Shown here piece after piece: positions 9,891-11,159 of a DNA stretch of 11,159 nucleotides. The notes under the pieces were generated by a model that saw only the letters and a program-made list of their open reading frames with translations, was not told where the DNA came from and ran no database searches. The translations under genes and the position numbers were made by a program. Source of the DNA: Larix sibirica. Taxonomy: Eukaryota; Streptophyta; Pinopsida; Pinales; Pinaceae. Within the stretch, counting starts at the first letter, position 1; each line of letters starts with the position of its first letter. Location: positions 24,554 through 35,712 of the forward strand of contig NWUY0300018499.1 of NCBI GenBank assembly GCA_004151065.3, read 5' to 3'.

Positions 9891-10035
9891 ACAGTCTCTC
9901 AAGCATATGTTTTTTGCAGTTCTTGTATGCATTCATAGCATCTAAATGGGCTAAGAATTTCAAAAAGACGAAACCATGATTCATCCCCTTACCTTTTAAG
10001 TCCTCATTGGCTCTTCTCGATGCTTGCCATGACAT
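9862..10035 (-). CDS. Small open frame, 57 residues, unidentified; possibly an exon
   Basis: It starts MSWQASRRANEDLKGKGMNH and continues GFVFLKFLAHLDAMNAYKNC to a TAA at 9862-9864. The ATG at 10033-10035 lies just after an upstream in-frame TAG. The stretch GFVFLKF followed by LDAMNAYKN vaguely recalls the RNP1 and following helix of an RNA-recognition motif, but the rest of that fold is absent, so I do not make that call. A consensus-like splice donor (AAAAG then GTAAGG) lies inside the frame near 10001, so the real exon could end there. Function unknown. Confidence 0.28.
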   Translation of the reverse strand: MSWQASRRANEDLKGKGMNHGFVFLKFLAHLDAMNAYKNCKKHMLERLYVIGIHIAF

Positions 10036-10144
10036 TTGGCACTAAGTGTTCTTCCTGGGCAATCTTCGTGGATGCTTGTGCATGTTTTGATTTTACTTCA
10101 TAAGAATAATCCCACATGGATTTCATATATAATTTATTTTTCCC

Positions 10145-10186
10145 GTATATTGGCGAGTTATGCCATAGATTTCGACATGTTGTGCA
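10145..10186 (-). pseudogene. Possible CCHC zinc-knuckle remnant
   Basis: The minus frame reads KKPKRCTTCRNLWHNSPIY. The spacing C-x2-C-x4-H-x4-Y is that of a CCHC knuckle with the last Cys replaced by Tyr, a single G-to-A change. A basic tract before C-x2-C and an H-N pair after it recall the C-terminus of MULE transposases, where G-H-N is usual. Here the Gly is Trp. The surrounding frame (10291-10004) runs into the tandem duplication at its start, so the ORF as a whole is not a gene. The motif is short and could be chance. Confidence 0.25.
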
Positions 10187-10260
10187 CCGTTTTGGCTTCT
10201 TTTGGGCTCTCACCCTGGTGTACTTTGTGATTTGGACGATGAAAACTGAGTATGACGGTC

Positions 10261-10512
10261 GAGCTTTGAAGTTGGATTGAAATGATACCAAAGGATATTT
10301 TTCATAAACTTTATGTCTTTTGAATCCACATACCCATGAGAAGGCTTATGGGATAAAATGAAAAGAGTTTTCATTTGTTTTGGTGGAGCTTTGAAGTTGG
10401 ATTGAAATGAGACCAAAGGATTTATATATTTTTCATAAACTTTATGTCTTTTGAATCCACATACCCATGAGAAGGCTTATGGGATAAAATGAAAAGAGTT
10501 TTCATTTGTTTT
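10261..10512. repeat. Nearly perfect tandem duplication (121 + 127 bp)
   Basis: Copy 1 spans 10261-10381 and copy 2 spans 10386-10512, with only 4 bases (GGTG) between them. Both begin GAGCTTTGAAGTTGGATTGA and end GAGTTTTCATTTGTTTT. By eye they differ by one substitution (T/G in AATGATACC versus AATGAGACC) and one 6-base length difference in the AT run after CAAAGGAT. So few differences imply a recent duplication compared with the decayed elements around it. No reading frame spans both copies usefully. Two chance minus frames begin with the same MVSFQSNFKA because of the repeat. Confidence 0.95.
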
Positions 10513-10648
10513 AAACCCTCTTTTTTTAAATATATTTTTATAAAAAAATTTAATAAAAGATAAAAGGATCTTTAATTTAAAATAACAATAATTATAAAAA
10601 ACACAACTCAAATTAATTTATGGAAAAATGGCATATAGATAAAGGTTT
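10513..10648. other. Very AT-rich spacer
   Basis: Runs of A and T with almost no G or C separate the tandem duplication from the retroelement start. No gene or clear signal is seen. It may be part of a 5' LTR, but no LTR left boundary (TG with a target-site duplication) could be found. Confidence 0.4.
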
Positions 10649-10649
10649 N
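10649..10649. other. Single undetermined base (N)
   Basis: It stands where very AT-rich DNA changes abruptly to the more balanced sequence that ends in the possible LTR end and gag frame. As with the N at 6704, it coincides with a change of sequence character. Confidence 0.6.
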
Positions 10650-10699
10650 TGGCATCATGTTCCCTTCCTTGCATTGGGTCCAAGGGTGGGTACATTACA
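10650..10699 (+). mobile_element. Possible 3' end of a 5' LTR
   Basis: The segment ends GGGTACATTACA, and CA is the normal last dinucleotide of an LTR. TGG follows two bases later, where a primer-binding site should begin, and then a gag-like frame. The LTR start and a second LTR are not in the window, so the call rests on this layout only. Confidence 0.4.
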
Positions 10700-10701
10700 T
10701 T

Positions 10702-10719
10702 TGGCAGTCACCACAATAC
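10702..10719 (+). promoter_or_regulatory. Possible primer-binding site of a gypsy element
   Basis: TGGCAGTCACCACAATAC begins with TGG, the complement of a tRNA 3' CCA, two bases after a possible LTR end. Plant gypsy elements prime minus-strand DNA from such a site. I cannot match the rest to a particular tRNA by memory, so the site may be mutated. Confidence 0.3.
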
Positions 10720-10866
10720 AACTTTTTAGATTACACTCGTTGGACCCTCGTTCGGCACACTTCACAATCTTACGAACCTTTTTTTGAGACATCTGAGTCT
10801 AATTCTTACTCCCCTCAGTCAGAGTCAACTGCACGCTTATCCACACACTCACTTTCGCCCAGTAGG

Positions 10867-11159
10867 ATGGCGGGAAATATCTTGACTTATTTTGTTGGGG
10901 GCATTGTTTGTGGTGGGAGTGGTAGAAACTCGACAGTTGTTGCTATGACCAACACGGTCATTGGTTCCACCATGATCTTGATCCTAGGGAGCACCATCCC
11001 CACGATCCCAGTCATAGCCACCATAATTGGTGGATCCACACTCAAATCTACATCCAACACAATTGTTGGTCCTACCATGTCACATCCTATTGTTAGCTTT
11101 CCATTCATGGCTAGTATGAACCTACATGACTTGGCTAGATTAATGATTGAAACTATTTG
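10867..11159 (+). CDS. Gag N-terminus of a Ty3/gypsy element, cut by the window end
   Basis: The frame is open from an ATG at 10657 through to the last base with no stop. I prefer the ATG at 10867 (MAGNILTYFVGGI) because it has a strong plant context (A at -3, G at +4) and stands about 165 bases after the possible primer-binding site. The protein is rich in Ile, Val, Thr, Ser, Gly and Pro up to about residue 75. It then reads SFPFMASMNLHDLARLMIET, which looks like the start of a folded region. The upstream part of the frame (DYTRWTLVRHTSQSYEPF and a Ser-rich tract) may be leader sequence that happens to be open, or an N-terminal extension. Low-complexity N-termini before the capsid domain are common in plant gypsy gags. 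The capsid domain itself would lie beyond the window. The gag call is inferred from layout and composition rather than from a conserved domain. Confidence 0.55.
   Translation, partial: MAGNILTYFVGGIVCGGSGRNSTVVAMTNTVIGSTMILILGSTIPTIPVIATIIGGSTLKSTSNTIVGPTMSHPIVSFPFMASMNLHDLARLMIETI

Noticed and set aside
10036-10230. 64-residue plus frame with hydrophobic segments
   Set aside because: It overlaps more protein-like minus-strand frames and has no recognisable motif.
10210-10416. 68-residue minus frame, and the start of the 95-residue minus frame at 10291
   Set aside because: Both arise from the tandem duplication, which gives them the same first residues; there is no sign of a real protein.
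10887-11108. 73-residue minus frame rich in Met, Val and Pro
   Set aside because: Antisense of the plus-strand gag-like frame, which is longer, stop-free and in a sensible retroelement layout.
1-11159. tRNA, rRNA, CRISPR array or bacterial-type operon
   Set aside because: No cloverleaf-compatible segment, no regularly spaced direct repeats and no clustered long frames were found on either strand.

Overview
The window looks like nuclear DNA of a seed plant with a large, repeat-rich genome, and a gymnosperm is my best guess. It is AT-rich, and no intact cellular gene can be read with confidence. Every recognisable protein-like segment but one group is a decayed retrotransposon piece. I see nothing bacterial: no operons and no ribosome-binding-site spacing. 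The gymnosperm guess rests on how the gag and LINE RNase H segments read, not on a search.

Layout. Bases 1-2390 are AT-rich, non-coding sequence with a diverged 44-bp tandem repeat (625-712) and a short T/A tract (1144-1174). Bases 2946-3514 on the minus strand hold a broken Ty3/gypsy-type gag, with a possible proline- and histidine-rich tail at 2391-2702. Bases 3743-4111 on the plus strand hold the RNase H end of a dead plant LINE. Bases 4112-6703 are non-coding, with only minor repeats. Bases 6712-7707 on the plus strand hold a clear but broken Ty3/gypsy gag covering the central domain and the proline-rich C-terminal part. It carries at least two frame changes and several premature stops. 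Bases 7708-8394 hold nothing I can name. Bases 8395-10035 on the minus strand hold several separate low-stop segments of ordinary amino-acid composition, some beside splice-like signals. They may be exons of an unidentified gene or pseudogene, with a CCHC-like remnant just upstream (10145-10186). Bases 10261-10512 are a nearly perfect tandem duplication of about 121-127 bp. From about 10650 to the window end lies what looks like the end of a 5' LTR, a possible primer-binding site and an uninterrupted gag N-terminal frame on the plus strand, cut off by the window edge.

No genes here work together as a pathway. The window reads as layers of retroelement insertion and decay. The two plus-strand gag pieces probably belong to related gypsy elements inserted separately: the upstream one is heavily mutated, while the downstream one is still open. 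Most of the premature stops would be explained by C-to-T or G-to-A changes, as expected in methylated plant transposons. I did not find a convincing undescribed system. The best candidate for a second look is the unidentified minus-strand block at 8395-10035.
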